Positions 5,282 through 5,350 of a stretch of 5,350 bases of DNA are shown here, piece by piece; position 1 is the first letter of the stretch, and every line of letters begins with the position of its first letter. This DNA comes from Anaerolineales bacterium. GTDB lineage: Bacteria > Chloroflexota > Anaerolineae > Promineifilales > Promineifilaceae. The position numbers and the translations under genes were made by a program. The stretch spans positions 1-5,350 of the forward strand of contig JAGQGA010000407.1 of assembly GCA_020432595.1 (NCBI GenBank), written 5' to 3'. Under the pieces are notes generated by a model. The model made no database searches, was not told the DNA's origin, and saw nothing but the letters and a program-made list of their open reading frames with translations.

Positions 5282-5350
5282 CGGCCGTTATCTCCTCCAC
5301 AACAAACTAGGCCAAGGCGGCATGGGCATCGTCCACCGCGCCACCGACCG
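5274..5350 (+). CDS. Start of a second, paralogous Ser/Thr kinase gene (cut by the window end)
   Basis: ATG 5274 overlaps the TAA of the previous gene (5279-5281) by 8 bases in another frame. The 25 complete codons visible encode MINGRYLLHNKLGQGGMGIV and then HRATD, identical to the first residues of the preceding kinase, including the glycine-rich ATP loop. It is therefore very likely a second kinase, probably of the same kinase-STAND-TPR design, translated by coupling to the first. Whether it is full length, truncated or divergent beyond the window cannot be seen. Confidence 0.8.
   Translation, partial: MINGRYLLHNKLGQGGMGIVHRATD
5274..5350 (+). repeat. 77-base exact direct repeat, copy 2 (start of the next gene)
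   Basis: This is identical to 1931-2007 including all synonymous positions. Such identity points to recent tandem duplication, gene conversion or an assembly repeat rather than protein-level conservation alone. Confidence 0.95.
5279..5290. repeat. Palindrome TAACGGCCGTTA, copy 5
   Basis: This copy spans the stop codon of the first kinase and the third to sixth codons of the second. It belongs to the 77-base repeat and so is not independent of copy 1. Confidence 0.7.

Noticed and set aside
5274..5350. Circular contig whose end repeats its own start
   Set aside because: A terminal overlap would repeat the window start (base 1), but the repeat matches an internal position (1931) and begins exactly at a start codon. 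An internal assembly repeat remains possible.

Overview
The window is bacterial and gene-dense, with all supported genes on the + strand. The best guess for the organism is a filamentous or environmental Chloroflexota (Anaerolineae / Ardenticatenia-like). This rests on three things: a very large cytoplasmic Ser/Thr kinase-STAND ATPase-TPR protein with a tail typical of that phylum, a highly iterated AACGGCCGTT-type palindrome, and degenerate ACACGGATGA repeats between genes. The assignment is inference, because no rRNA or marker gene is present.

Region 1 (1-1569) is the end of a low-GC surface-polysaccharide gene cluster. It holds the last codons of an upstream gene, then a DXD glycosyltransferase whose ATG overlaps the upstream stop in an ATGA arrangement, then a GT2 glycosyltransferase 29 bases later. 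A hand count of 781-1380 gives 41.5% GC. Spacing suggests one transcript acting on nucleotide-sugar donors at the cytoplasmic face of the membrane.

Region 2 (1570-1924) is a 355-base spacer. Its first half carries two diverged copies of a repeat module (ACACGGATGA-type repeats plus a TTTTCATTCATSGTGGTSGGC block). Its second half carries a 47-codon open frame that may be the decayed end of another glycosyltransferase. No convincing terminator or promoter was found.

Region 3 (1931-5350) starts with a complete 1116-residue protein: an intact Ser/Thr kinase domain, an AAA_16-type STAND ATPase, a winged-helix-like segment, about nine 40-residue TPR units and a conserved tail. It reads as a phosphorylation-linked signalling switch of the PknK/MalT general type. 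Its stop codon is overlapped by 8 bases by the start of a second gene whose 77 visible bases are identical to the start of the first. This implies a head-to-tail array of paralogous kinase-STAND genes, recently duplicated or homogenised, or an assembly repeat. The kinase-encoding part is GC-richer (1921-2520: 58.5%) than the TPR part (4021-4620: 50.7%).

The points most worth a second look are the exact tandem gene start, the iterated 10-12 base palindrome found in all three codon phases, and the sharp composition break between the polysaccharide genes and the kinase array.
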